DNA from: Cladorhizidae sp. MBARI D1340-BT2
Lineage: Eukaryota; Porifera; Demospongiae; Poecilosclerida; Cladorhizidae
Direction: 5' to 3'
Assembly: GCA_028752905.1 (NCBI GenBank)
Contig: JAQNBH010000005.1
Span: 1,354,725-1,418,724 of the forward strand
DNA: 64,000 nt
Shown here: piece by piece, positions 47,380-59,106 of the stretch
Numbering within the stretch: position 1 is the first letter of the stretch
Layout of the letters: every line of letters begins with the position of its first letter
Program-made: the position numbers and the translations under genes
The notes under the pieces: model-generated
What the model was told of the DNA's origin: nothing
What the model saw: the letters and a program-made list of their open reading frames with translations, nothing else
Database searches by the model: none

Positions 47380-48447
47380 ATGGCTAGAGCCCCAGCTAGA
47401 CCGCGCGTAGCTCAGCTTCCTCCACTCCAGATACCACCTCACCCTGGTCTTCCCCAACAGGTAATGGCAGTTCATGTCGTCCATCCTCCAGCTATGGCCC
47501 AACAGCGAACAAACCGTCCTGATAGTCACCTCATGTGCCCTTCAAACTTCAAGGTCCTGACTGACCTGCAGGGAAAATCTACCTGCGTCACTTTGCTTTC
47601 CCCACAAGGGCCTTGGATACAGCTTCCCAAGGAGTTTGTCGCTTCAGTGTGTCAGGCCACCGACTCCGTTCCCGTGACAGAGATGGTGCTGAAGAGACAT
47701 CAGCTCAGATGTCTTCCCCACAACTTCTATCGATTGAAAAACATCACCATCTTGGATCTCTCCTCCAACTGCTTGGAAGCTCTTCCAGATGTGGTGTGCG
47801 ACTTAAAACAGTTGCAAGAACTCTACATGCAACACAACCTTATAGCTAGTGTACCAGACAATGTGGCTGGTCTGTCCAATCTCAAGACATTGCATCTGCA
47901 ATACAACAAGCTGACTGTAGTGCCAGCAGGTGTGTGTAGGTGTGAATCCTTGGAGCTTCTCAACGTGGAGAACAATCAGATCGAAACCCTCTCAGAAGAG
48001 ATCGGTAAACTACGAAACTTGAAGAAGTTACAAGTGACTTCCAACTTTTTGAAGTGTGTGCCCATCTCCATCAACAACCTTCATCTCCTACACGAGCTTT
48101 ACCTTGCAAAAAACAACATCCAACATCTCCACAAACTCTCAGGACTGACGTCTCTCAAGCAGCTGCACTTGGCCTACAACAAACTCCAGTTCCTGCCTCC
48201 TTGTATCATTAACATGTGTGAACTAGAGGGGCTGACTCTGACAGGAAACCAGATGAGGTTTCCTCCCTTGTCAGCCTGCAGAAATGGGGTTAAGGGCATA
48301 CGCCAGTACATGCAGGACAAGATGCATGGAAGTGCCGTAGAACATGAACAGGGCGACTTCATCATCACTAATGTTTACTACACTGGTTCAGACTATGAAT
48401 TGATGCTAGGTGGTGGTGATACTAGTCCCACTGAGGAGATGGACTAG
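47380..48447 (+). CDS. Leucine-rich repeat protein, single exon, intact
   Basis: A 355-residue protein with a Pro-rich, probably disordered N-terminus (residues 1-50), then about eight or nine 23-residue LRRs between about residues 101 and 300, for example ITILDLSSNCLEALPDVVCD, LQELYMQHNLIASVPDNV and LKTLHLQYNKLTVVPAGV. The C-terminus carries GVKGIRQYMQDK, a helix often seen after intracellular LRRs of the Ras-group/SHOC2-like kind, then an acidic tail (GGGDTSPTEEMD). No signal peptide or membrane segment, so likely a cytosolic protein-interaction scaffold. There is no intron across 1068 bp, unlike other genes here, which hints at a retrocopy or single-exon family. It faces away from the LINE on its left. 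An exact orthologue cannot be named. Confidence 0.88.
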   Translation: MARAPARPRVAQLPPLQIPPHPGLPQQVMAVHVVHPPAMAQQRTNRPDSHLMCPSNFKVLTDLQGKSTCVTLLSPQGPWIQLPKEFVASVCQATDSVPVTEMVLKRHQLRCLPHNFYRLKNITILDLSSNCLEALPDVVCDLKQLQELYMQHNLIASVPDNVAGLSNLKTLHLQYNKLTVVPAGVCRCESLELLNVENNQIETLSEEIGKLRNLKKLQVTSNFLKCVPISINNLHLLHELYLAKNNIQHLHKLSGLTSLKQLHLAYNKLQFLPPCIINMCELEGLTLTGNQMRFPPLSACRNGVKGIRQYMQDKMHGSAVEHEQGDFIITNVYYTGSDYELMLGGGDTSPTEEMD

Positions 48448-49101
48448 TTGAACACTGCTCTATACAGCGACCTTTTAACACCATGGCATCTTAACTGCAA
48501 TAATCTATCCACATTGCATAATCACTGTCAAAACAACCCCCCTATATATGTAACAATTAGTGCTGGTCCCCAAGCAACATAATATTAGCAGCCTCCTTGG
48601 ACCAATACACAGCTATTCCATGCACTTAACACAAATTGGCTGAAGTATATTATACCACATGTGATAATTCTTTAATGATGCAGCTCCACAGTTCTTGACT
48701 GTGTTGGTATAACTGTCTGTATACACTACAAGTGTATAGTCTTAGTACAGACAGGTTGAAGTTGTCCAAATACAGGTTGGCTGTCATACTTGTGATTCGG
48801 TAGTGGCTGGTTGTGACGTTGCTTCTGCCAACATCTCGGACCTAGCCTTTGCCGACACATGTGGCTCAGCTCGCAAATTTCTGTTGTCAAAACCTTTAGG
48901 AAGCAACAACCATTGGTTTCTGTCTATGGAGCGAACACTTCGCACTTTCAAGCATGGAGTACCTATAGCAACAGACGAAACAATAACCATGAACATACAC
49001 CTATGCTCCTTCCTTGATAGGGCCCGACTAAGAAATGCCTTGCTAAGAAACTATGTAACACTTCGATTAGTCAGCCAAAATTTGACCGAGAGATCTGGCT
49101 G
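48448..49101. other. LRR gene 3' flank
   Basis: A plus-strand frame without ATG (48803-49102: ANISDLAFADTCGSARKF, then MERTLRTFKHGVPIATDE) has natural composition and may be a decayed exon. No family recognised. Confidence 0.35.
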
Positions 49102-49431
49102 ATGATGACTTCACAGTTATTGTGCCGGCAGAGCAATGCTTCAGAGGCAATAGTAATAAGTGACATTTTAATATTTTGTGGCACATATACAGACATCCAT
49201 GCTAGATCACTCCCCTGCTTCATGCATGCACACCACCATTGGGAAGAAGATATCGCCAGCATGCTTGATCACTCTCCCTGCTTCATGCAAGCCCATGAAG
49301 ATATGCTGAATGAAATGAACCTCAACTCCCAAGCAGCCAATTACCAAGCAGATAGTCATGCACAATATGGAGGAGATTATGAAAACAAGATGAGACATCT
49401 GATTATAACACTGCGAGGACTCGAGTGCTGA
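49102..49431 (+). CDS. Hypothetical 109-residue frame
   Basis: An open frame from ATG at 49102 to TGA at 49431, ending as the large 29-bp satellite begins. It contains an internal near-repeat (RSLPCFMHAHHHWEED and HSPCFMQAHEDMLNE) and a polar C-terminus. No domain recognised. It is more gene-like in composition than most frames here, but unsupported by homology or splice context. Confidence 0.22.
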   Translation: MMTSQLLCRQSNASEAIVISDILIFCGTYTDIHARSLPCFMHAHHHWEEDIASMLDHSPCFMQAHEDMLNEMNLNSQAANYQADSHAQYGGDYENKMRHLIITLRGLEC

Positions 49432-52400
49432 TCATAACACAGCGAGGACCCGAGTGCTGATTATAACACAGCGAGGACCCAAGTGCTGATTATAACACAG
49501 CGAGGACCTAAGTGCTGATTATAACCCAGCGAGGATTTGAGTGCCGATTATAGCACAGCGAGGACTCGTGCTGATTATAACACAGCGAGGACGACTCGAG
49601 TGCTGATTATAACACAGCGAGGACCCGAGTGCTGATTATAACACAGGGAGGACTCGAGTGCTGATTATAACACAGCGAGGACCCGAGTGCTGATTATAAC
49701 ACAGCGAGGACTCGAGTGCTGATTATAACACAGCGAGGACCCGAGTGCTGATTATAACACAGCGAGGACCCGAGTGCTGATTATAACACAGCGAGGACTC
49801 GAGTGCTGATTATAACACAGCGAGTGCTGATTATAACACAGCGAGGACTCGAGTGCTGATTATAACACAGCGAGGACGACTCGAGTGCTGATTATAACAC
49901 AGCGAGGACCCGAGTGCTGATTATAACACAGGGAGGACTCGAGTGCTGATTATAACACAGCGAGGACCCGAGTGCTGATTATAACACAGCGAGGACTCGA
50001 GTGCTGATTATAACACAGCGAGGACCCGAGTGCTGATTATAACACAGCGAGGACCCGAGTGCTGATTATAACACAGCGAGGACTCGAGTGCTGATTATAA
50101 CACAGCGAGGACTCGAGTGCTGATTATAACACAGCGAGTGCTGATTATAACACAGCGAGGACTCGAGTGCTGATTATAACACAGCGAGGACCCGAGTGCT
50201 GATTATAACACAGCGAGGACCCGAGTGCTGATTATAACACAGCGAGGACCCGAGTGCTGATTATAACACAGTGAGGACTCGAGTGCTGATTATAACACAG
50301 CGAGGACCCGAGTGCTGATTATAACCCAGCGAGGACTCGAGTGCTGATTATAACACAGTGAGGACTCAAGTGCTGATTATAACACAGCGAGGACCCGAGT
50401 GCTGATTATAACACAGCGAGGACGACTCGAGTGCTGATTATAACACAGCGAGGACCCGAGTGCTGATTATAACACAGGGAGGACTCGAGTGCTGATTATA
50501 ACACAGCGAGGACCCGAGTGCTGATTATAACACAGCGAGGACTCGAGTGCTGATTATAACACAGCGAGGACCCGAGTGCTGATTATAACACAGCGAGGAC
50601 CCGAGTGCTGATTATAACACAGCGAGGACTCGAGTGCTGATTATAACACAGCGAGGACGACTCGAGTGCTGATTATAACACAGCGAGGACCCGAGTGCTG
50701 ATTATAACACAGCGAGGACTCGAGTGCTGATTATAACACAGTGAGGACTCGAGTGCTGATTATAACACAGCGAGGACGACTCGAGTGCTGATTATAACAC
50801 AGCGAGGACCCGAGTGCTGATTATAACACAGGGAGGACTCGAGTGCTGATTATAACACAGCGAGGACCCGAGTGCTGATTATAACACAGCGAGGACTCGA
50901 GTGCTGATTATAACACAGCGAGGACCCGAGTGCTGATTATAACACAGCGAGGACCCGAGTGCTGATTATAACACAGCGAGGACTCGAGTGCTGATTATAA
51001 CACAGCGAGGACTCGAGTGCTGATTATAACACAGCGAGGACTCGAGTGCTGATTATAACACAGCGAGTGCTGATTATAACACAGCGAGGACTCGAGTGCT
51101 GATTATAACACAGCGAGGACCCGAGTGCTGATTATAACACAGCGAGGACCCGAGTGCTGATTATAACACAGTGAGGACTCGAGTGCTGATTATAACACAG
51201 TGAGGACTCGAGTGCTGATTATAACACAGTGAGGACTCGAGTGCTGATTATAACACAGCGAGGACTCGAGTGCTGATTATAACACAGCGAGGACTCGAGT
51301 GCTGATTATAACACAGCGAGGACTCGAGTGCTGATTATAACACAGCGAGGACTCGAGTGCTGATTATAACACAGCGAGGACCCGAGTGCTGATTATAACA
51401 CAGCGAGGACCCAAGTGCTGATTATAACACAGCGAGGACTCGAGTGCTGATTTAACACAGCGAGGACCCGAGTGCTGATTATAACACAGCGAGGACTCGA
51501 GTGCTGATTATAACACAGCGAGGACCCGAGTGCTGATTATAACACAGCGAGGACCCGAGTGCTGATTATAGCCCAGCGAGGACCCGAGTGCTGATTATAA
51601 CACAGCGAGGACTCGTGTGTTGATTATAACATTGCGAGGACTCGAGTGCTGATTATAACACAGCGAGGACTCGAGTGCTGATTATAACACAGCGAGGACT
51701 CGAGTGCTGATTATAACACAGCGAGGACTCAAGTGCTGATTATAACACTGCGAGGACTCGAGTGCTGATTATAACACTGCGAGGACCCGAGTGCTGATTA
51801 TAACACAGCGAGGACTGATTATAGCACAGCGAGGACTCGAGTGCTGATTATAACACAGCGAGGACTCGAGTGCTGATTATAACACAGCGAGGACTCGAGT
51901 GCTGATTATAACACAGCGAGGACCCGAGTGCTGATTATAACACAGCGAGGACCCGAGTGCTGATTATAACACAGCGAGGACCCGAGTGCTGATTATAACA
52001 CAGCGAGGACCCGAGTGCTGATTATAACACAGTGAGGACTCGTGCTGATTATAACACAGCGAGGACCCGAGTGCTGATTATAACACAGCGAGGACTCGAG
52101 TGCTGATTATAACACAGCGAGGACCCGAGTGCTGATTATAACACAGCGAGGACTCGAGTGCTGATTATAACACAGGGAGGACTCGAGTGCTGATTATAAC
52201 ACAGCGAGGACCCGAGTGCTGATTATAACACAGCGAGGACTCGAGTGCTGAACACAGCGAGGACTCGAGTGCTGATTATAACACAGCGAGGACTCGAGTG
52301 CTGATTATAACACAGCGAGGACTCGAGTGCTGATTACTCAGCGAGGACCCGAGTGCTGATTATAACACAGCGAGGACCCGAGTGCTGATTATAACACAGC

Positions 52401-53612
52401 GAGGACTCGAGTGCTGATTACTCAGCGAGGACCCGAGTGTTGATTATAATACAGCGAGGACTCGTGTGCTGATTATAACACTGCGAGGACCCGAGTGCTG
52501 ATTATAACACAGCAAGGACTCGAGTGCTGATTATAACACAGCGAGGACTCGTGCTGATTATAACACAGCGAGGACCCGAGTGCTGATTATAACACAGCGA
52601 GGACCCGAGTGCTGATTATAACACAGCGAGGACCCGAGTGCTGATTATAACACAGCGAGGACCCGAGTGCTGATTATAACACAGCGAGGACCCGAGTGCT
52701 GATTATAACGCAGCGAGGACTCGAGTGCTGATTATAACACAGCGAGGACCCGAGTGCTGATTATAACACTGCGAGGACCCGAGTGCTGATTATAACACTG
52801 CGAGGACTCGAGTGCTGATTATAACACAGCGAGGACCCGAGTGCTGATTATAACACAGCGAGGACCCGAGTGCTGATTATAACACAGTGAGGACTCGAGT
52901 GCTGATTATAACACTGCGAGGACTCGAGTGCTGAACACAGCGAGGACTCGAGTGCTGATCACAGCGAGGACCCGAGTGCTGATTATAACACAGCGAGGAC
53001 TCGAGTGCTGATTATAACACAGCGAGGACCCGAGTGCTGATTGTAACGCAGCGAGGACCCGAGTGCTGATTATAACACAGCGAGGACCCGAGTGCTGATT
53101 ATAACACAGCGAGGACTTGTACTGATTATAACACAGCGAGGACTCGAGTGCTGATTATAACCCAGCGAGGACTCGAGTGCTGATTACTCAGCGAGGACCC
53201 GAGTGCTGATTATAACACAGCGAGGACTCGAGTGCTGATTATAACACAGCGAGGACTCGTGTGTTGATTATAACACAGCGAGGACCCAAGTGCTGATTAT
53301 AACACAGCGAGGACTCGAGTGCTGATTATAACACAGCGAGGACCCGAGTGCTGATTATAACATATAACACAGTGAGGACTCGAGTGCTGATTATAACACT
53401 GCGAGGACCCGAGTGGACACAGCGAGGACTCGAGTGCTGATTATAACACAGCGAGGACTCGAGTGCTGATTATAACACAGCGAGGATTCGAGTGCTGATT
53501 ATAACACAGCGAAGACTCGAGTGCTGATTATAACACAGTGAGGACTCGAGTGCTGATTATAACACAGCGAGGACTCGAGTGCTGATTATAACACAGCGAG
53601 AACCCGAGTGCA
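49420..53612. repeat. 4.2-kb satellite of 29-bp units
   Basis: About 140 units containing GCTGATTATAACACAGCGAG followed by GAC(T/C)CGAG. A 32-bp variant (GAGGACGACTCGAG) followed about 57 bp later by a CAGGGAGG variant recurs near 49587, 49873, 50417 and 50773, showing higher-order blocks. Shortened units (TGCTGATTACTCAGC, CAGCGAGTGCTG) mark further duplications. Units are freely mutated to the right of about 51.6 kb. Confidence 0.97.
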
Positions 53613-53769
53613 GCAGAACATTTCAAGGCAGTCAACTTGGTGGGTGCGCATGGTTCATAGTACATGAAAATGTATCAAACACAACACTAATTAGTATACA
53701 GTACGGTCCTTATGTCAATATTAATAGTCACGCGTAATGCCTAAATGATGTGAACACTTCCAACACAAT

Positions 53770-54950
53770 TCCACCTTCCAGCTATGGCCACCTTCAAGCT
53801 ACGGCGGGCATCTTCCAGCTATGGCCACCTTCAAGCTATGGTGGCCACCTTCAAGCTATGGCCATCTTCCAGCTATGGCTACCTTCAAGCTATGGCCACC
53901 TTCAAGCTATGGCGGGCATCTTCCAGCTATGGCCACCTTCAAGTTATGGTGGGCATCTTCCAGCTATGGCCACCTTCATGTGCTATGGCGGGCATCTTCC
54001 AGCTATGGCCACCTTCAAGCTATGGCCATCTTCCAGCTATGGCCACCTTAAAGTTATGGCGGGCATCTTCCAGCTATGGCCACCTTCAAGCTATGGCGGG
54101 CATCTTCCAGCTATGGCCACCTTCAAGCTATGGCCATCTTCCAGCTATGGCCATCTTCAAGCTATGGCCACCTTCAAGCTATGGCGGGCATCTTCCAGCT
54201 ATGGCCACCTTCAAGCTATGGCGGGCATCTTCCAGCTATGGCCACCTTCAAGCTATGGCCACCTTCAAGCTATGGTGGGCATCTTCCAGCTATGGCCACC
54301 TTCATGTGCTATAGCCACCTTCAAGCTATGGCCACCTTCAAGCTATCATTATGGCCATCTTCCAGCTATGGCCACCTTCAAGCTATGGCCACCTTTATGT
54401 GCTATGGCCATCTTCAAGCTATGGCCATCTTCCAGCTATGGCCACCTTCATGTGCTATGGCCACCTTCATGAGCTATGGCCACCTTCCACCTATGGCCAC
54501 CTTCAAGCTATGGCAGGCATTTTCCAGCTATGGCCACCTTCCAGCTATGGCCACCTTCAAGCTATGACCACCTTCATGTGCTATGGCCACCTTCAAGCTA
54601 TGGCCATCTTCCAGCTATGGCCACCTTTATGTGCTATGGCCACCTTCCACCTATGGCCACCTTCAAGCTATGGCGGGAATTTTCCAGCTATGGCCACCTT
54701 CAAGCTATGGCCATCTTCATGTGCTATGGCCACCTTCAAGCTATGGCCATCTTCCAGCTATGGCGGGCATCTTCCAGCTATGGCCACCTCCAAGCTATGG
54801 CGGGCATCTTCCAGCTATGGCCACCTTCAAGCTATGGCCATCTTCCAGCTGTGGCCACCTTCATGTGCTGTGGCCACCTTCAAGCTATGGCACAGCTATG
54901 GCCACCTTCAAGCTATGGCACAGCTATGGCCACCTTCAAGCTATAGCTAT
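53770..54950. repeat. 17-bp array (CTATGGCCACCTTCAAG)
   Basis: About 70 copies of a roughly 17-bp unit alternating CTATGGCCACCTTCAAG, CTATGGCCATCTTCCAG and CTATGGCGGGCATCTTCCAG. No plus-strand frame has stops over long stretches, producing frames of up to 240 codons (GHLQAMATFKLWPPSSY type). Not considered a gene. Confidence 0.95.
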
Positions 54951-55840
54951 TCAAGGCTGTGACCATCTTCAAATCATGGGCATCTCGCAGTATGTGTGGT
55001 CACCCATCAATACCTAGCTGGAATATAATTTATTGACCAGGTACTGCTAAAATCCGCTAAAAAATATCAGACAATAAAAGTGTGAGTAGCTAGAGGCCAA
55101 GACCTGTTGTTAAAAAGCAAGTCCACACATCCTTTCCCCATCATAAGCCATAAGCCATGCGTACGGCAGAGTGAATAGCTAATTCCATTAAAGAATCGAT
55201 CATGCAGTCCCCACTGTTCAATGATGTTCCATTCAGACTGTTACGTGACAGCATTGATAGCACATGTATTGTCTTGAAGAGGCTAACTTTATATTTCAAA
55301 TAAGCAGCAGATGCTAGTTCTCAGAGAAGAGTAATACTTGTAATGAACAGAAGGTGAGTGTTAATGGACAGCAATATTCAGCCTACTGACAAAACCTCGC
55401 TTGCTCACAATAACACACGCCTACACACACACACAATTAAATGCAAAATGTTTGTACATGTGTATGTTTGCCTATAACTCATGATCCCCAAGGGGCCGAT
55501 CCAGACCAAACTCTGTGCAGCATTTAGAACCACCCATGGAATGATTATTATTAAGGAAGTTGCTTGTTTTAGGGTATTTTTTTTGCATTTTTTGCAGCAC
55601 TTTGGAGCCAATCTGTAACTTGAACTGCCCTCATTCTGGACCTGGATATACCTCAATCCAGCGGGTACCTTTACAGGAGGACTTTGCTTAAGAAGTAACT
55701 TTAGTACGAAGGATTCGTCCAATTTTTTACTAGGTAGCACTGGCATCAGCCCAAAGATATCGGGTACCTTTACAGTTGGGTTGTCCATGTATCTGTCTGT
55801 GATCAGTACTTGCATCACTTCTCTTTATTGTCTGGACAAT
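54951..55840. other. Unique region with an unassigned minus-strand frame
   Basis: A 137-codon minus-strand frame (55818-55405) begins MMQVLITDRYMDNPTVKVPD and contains a Lys/Cys-rich KCCKKCKKN segment and a twice-used VKVP. No domain recognised; it could be a gene end or element. Otherwise nothing seen. Confidence 0.3.
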
Positions 55841-55844
55841 GTCA

Positions 55845-56070
55845 AGTACCTCAGCTAGTATGGACAATGTCGGGTGCCTTGGCTAGTATGGACAATGCCG
55901 GGTACCTCAGCTAGTAATAGTATGGACAATGTCATGTACCTCAGCTAGTATGGACAATGTCATTTGCCTCAGCTAGTATGGACAATGCCATGTACCTCAG
56001 CTACATGTAGTATGGACAATGTCTGGTACCTCAGCTAGTATGGACAATGTCGGGTACCTCAGCTATTCAC
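55845..56070. repeat. 28-bp minisatellite array
   Basis: Eight units of 28 bp containing AGCTAGTATGGACAATGTC and GGTACCTC. On the minus strand each unit has TGAG|GTACC. Confidence 0.9.
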
Positions 56071-56130
56071 AGAAAGAAAACAAGTTCTAAGCTATAAAGG
56101 AGCCAACAAACTAACCAGATCAGTGGGAGC

Positions 56131-57222
56131 ACAAATAAAGTTTTAAGGTGCCTAAAAGGAAAACCATGATAAGTGACAGACTGTCTAGTCAGACTGGGGG
56201 CAAAGTTACCATGCCAGGAGAGAAGGAAAGCCCTGAGCAGCAACTACGAGGTCTAGACACCGAACATGCCAGGAGAGAAGGAAAGCCCTGAGCAGCAACT
56301 ACAAGGTCTAGACACTGAACATGCCAGGAGAGAAGGAAAGCCCTGAGCCGCAACTACAAGGTCTAGACACTGAACATGCCAGGAGAGAAGGAAAGCCCTC
56401 AGTAGCAACTACAAGGTCTAGACACTGAACATGCCAGGAGAAGGAAAGCCCTGAGCAGCAACTACGAGGTCTAGACACTGAACATGCCAGGAGAGAAGGA
56501 AAGCCCTGAGTAGCAACTACAAGGTCTAGACACTGAACATGCCAGGAGAGAAGGAAAGCCCTGAACAGCAACTACAAGGTCTAGACACTGAACATGCCAG
56601 GAGAGAAGGAAAGCCCTGAGCAGCAACTACGAGGTCTAGACACTGAACATGCCAGGAGAGAAGGAAAGCCCTGAGTAGCAACTACAAGGTCTAGACACTG
56701 AACATGCCAGGAGAGAAGGAAAGCCCTGAACAGCAACTACAAGGTCTAGACACTGAACATGCCAGGAGAGAAGGAAAGCCCTGAACAGCAACTACAAGGT
56801 CTAGACACTGAACATGCCAGGAGAGAAGGAAAGCCCTGAGCAGCAACTACAAGGTCTAGACACTGAACATGCCAGGAGAGAAGGAAAGCCCTGAACAGCA
56901 ACTACAAGGTCTAGACACTGAACATGCCAGGAGAGAAGGAATGCCGTGAGCAGCAACTACAAGGTCTAGACACTGAACATGCCAGGAGAAGGAATGCCGT
57001 GAGCAGCAACTACAAGGTCTAGACACTGAACATGCCAGGAGAGAAGGAAAGCCCTGAACAGCAACTACAAAGTCTAGACACTGAACATGCCAGGGGAGAA
57101 GGAAAGCCCTGAACAGCAACTACAAGGTCTAGACACTGAACATGCTTGTGTTCAACAAGCTACAGCTGCCATCAGTGGACACACTCAGGAGTGCTCTTCA
57201 GGAGTGCTCTTGACACAAGCTT
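56131..57222 (+). CDS. Possible terminal exon split by a 55-bp array (unrecognised)
   Basis: The left part (about 56131-56250) is open: KVPKRKTMISDRLSSQTGGK, then TMPGEKESPEQQLR. The right part after the array (57127-57222) reads GLDTEHACVQQATAAISG, then TQECSSGVLLTQA and a stop, soon followed by AATAAA (57224). The first AG|GT (56250/56251) and the last AAG|GT (57126/57127) of the array join these in frame: ...QQLR|GLDTEHA... Reading through the array instead gives TGA in the second unit because 55 is not a multiple of three. The protein is not recognised and the splice sites are weak (GTCTAG), so this stays a hypothesis. Confidence 0.3.
56210..57146. repeat. 55-bp minisatellite array
   Basis: About 17 units of 55 bp containing CATGCCAGGAGAGAAGGAAA and CAGCAACTACAAGGTCTAG. 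Almost every unit has an AGGT. Two units lack GAGA, and two carry AATGCCGTGAG. Confidence 0.94.
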
Positions 57223-57645
57223 AGAATAAAGTGTGTTTTTTGGTTATGTTTTTTTCCTTCTAAATAATGCACTTGGACGACCTGAAGTTAATTATACTGA
57301 TGGAAGATTATCACATCATTCAGTGGGACCTTGTGTGGTACATGCAGACAGGATCAGGCTGTGGCAGCAGCACATTAAGAGAAATAAGTGATGCAGTGGG
57401 TATATCTCAGGTGGTGTAGAGGAGGACTAGAAATAGTGACCAGATGCTCATAACTCGGGTGTACCAAAATAACCAGGCTGAGAGTGGGCTAGTGCAGGCC
57501 TGACGGGAAAGAATCAGTCATAAAAATGAGCGGAACCCCCCCCCCCCCCCCAAAAAAAAAACCAAAAAAAAATGCGGTAATAAATGAGCAATACTTACCT
57601 CTTTCAATGAACTCTCAGTTGGCATAATAACATTACAATAACCCA
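57223..57645. other. Unique DNA between arrays
   Basis: Includes a polyadenylation-like AATAAA (57224), a C-run/A-run (57537-57570), a short open stretch at 57265-57417 without recognised homology, and TCAATGAACTCTCAGTT (57604), shared with the flank of dispersed repeat B copy 4. Confidence 0.4.
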
Positions 57646-57649
57646 TGCT

Positions 57650-57850
57650 GAAGGCTAGAGCATCTGGTCATTATTCCTGATGGAGGCTAGAGCATCTGGT
57701 CATTATTCTTGATGGAGGCTAGAGCATCTAGCCATTATTCCGATGGAGGCTAGAGCATCTGGTCATTATTCCTGATGGAGGCTAGAGCATCTAGTCATTA
57801 TTCCTGATGGAGGCTAGAGCATCTGGTCATTATTCCTGATGAAGGCTACA
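57650..57850. repeat. 32-bp array derived from dispersed repeat B
   Basis: Six copies of a 32-bp unit reading GGCTAGAGCATCTGGTC plus ATTATTCCTGATGGA. The unit is the hairpin part of dispersed repeat B, and the last unit passes directly into a complete copy. Confidence 0.92.
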
Positions 57851-57916
57851 GCATCTGGTCGAAATATCGAGAGAAAACAATTTCAAGTTGATTATTGAGA
57901 AGGTTATTGTAATACT
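57833..57916 (+). repeat. Dispersed repeat B, copy 3
   Basis: CCTGATGAAGGCTACAGCAT, GTCGAAATATCGAGAG and GATTATTGAGAAGGTTATTG, continuous with the 32-bp array on its left. Confidence 0.65.
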
Positions 57917-58399
57917 TAACTCAGCTGGTTAATCTGTTCATACCTTTGCTATCCATCAATACCTGACAATGAGCATATACTTCTACTGCTAAACAGTATA
58001 TAACAGAAACATACCAACTATGTCTTGCTGAGGCTGGGCAAGTGAAGATTTGGTAGGTGCAAGAGATTTGGCTAGTGAGTACCTCAACTATGAACACTGC
58101 AGCTCCAGCTTCCCCACGGTTCCTAAAGCATCCCACATGCTTAAGCTTCAGAATTACACTTTTAACAACTGTAGTCAGCTATGCCTAAACTGCCAGGCTC
58201 CTCTGTCAATGCAGTCAATAAATATTCACCTAGCTTTGTTAGGTCCTAGGTACATCACCATTATTGTGTGGCTGTGGAAGGTGCAATGCCCCCCCAGCTA
58301 TAAGAATAATGTCAGGCAGGGTCCATTTGGAAAACCGTCCCCAAGGGGGGACCTGTATGTGTTAACCTCAATATTCAGCACCTACATAGTGTAACTAAC

Positions 58400-58821
58400 C
58401 TCTAGGGGCGAAGGTGCCCCACACTTTTCCACTCCGCATATCCTAACCAACAACAAGGAACACAGAGGAAGTAACAATGCATCATATAATTATTCACTCA
58501 ATACAGCTGCACTGCCATACACACCTACCACTTACTTCCTACCTTGTTGGGTACAACCTTAGTAATGGTCCAGTAAGCAGGCCTCACAAGATTATCCTTA
58601 TCTTGTATACCCCAGGTGTTCCTGGTTACCTGCCTGCCTACACCCATCTTAGGAAGCCTGTTTAATATGTTGAAGAGAATACTGGGCTCCTGGGCCACTA
58701 AGTAGTTCATAACATCGCAAACTTTCTTAGGACACTGCATCTTACTCCATGTGCGATCAGTAAATCTAAGAGTAGTAGTATCCGGTGAAATGCGCGGAAG
58801 TTTGACACGTACAGAGTACGT
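58400..58821 (-). CDS. MRPS34: Mitochondrial ribosomal protein mS34 (MRPS34), partial
   Basis: Small-subunit protein of the mitochondrial ribosome. Two minus-strand exons are supported. The upstream exon is open from 58821 and ends at 58543 before GTAGGA; it carries FTDRTWSKM, then ILFNILNRLPKMGVGRQVTR and PAYWTITKVVPNK. The second exon (58442-58400, after TTGGTTAG and before GTTAGT) carries MRSGKVWGTFAPR. This follows human MRPS34, where a LLGRLPxFGxGRxVTRxxW block is followed by a YWRLTRVRP segment and then HGKAWGxLTFKG. The true 5' end is unclear: no ATG precedes the conserved RTW block in frame, so an upstream exon or a very short intron near 58812-58767 is likely. Later exons were not found. 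It is head-to-head with the MEPCE-like gene. Confidence 0.75.
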
Positions 58822-59106
58822 TTAGTTAGAGTTTCTCCAGTGAGCGTGACCGTGTCCGACTTCCCTTCATGCTCAGATTAGACTGGCGAATGCTGCTTGA
58901 TTTAGGTTGCTTTGGCAAGAATTCAGGCTGTACTACGGTAGAGGTAAGCGCAAGCCAAGACACTGTGTGTTTATAGTGGTGCCAGTTGCTTTGCAACGCT
59001 TTATATATTTTCCAAACCATTTGCGGACCAGCTATAATTATTACGTGTAGTATGACGTCATGGTTCTAATTATTGCAGGGGCATTGACAATTTACTCTTA
59101 CGAGCT
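58822..59106. promoter_or_regulatory. Divergent promoter region, MRPS34-like / MEPCE-like
   Basis: About 290 bp separate the supported coding parts of two oppositely transcribed genes. On the minus strand a TATATAAA lies at about 59010. A short frame MKGSRTRSRSLEKL (58867-58826) may be an upstream open frame or unrecognised first exon. A shared bidirectional promoter is inferred from position only. Confidence 0.4.

Noticed and set aside
49420..53612. CRISPR-like array
   Set aside because: Units are contiguous with no unique spacers, and the context is eukaryotic; it is a satellite. The same applies to all other arrays here.
53750..55017. Plus-strand frames of up to 240 codons over the 17-bp array
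   Set aside because: All plus-strand frames are open over the same DNA, and 17 is not a multiple of three, so no single protein is favoured.
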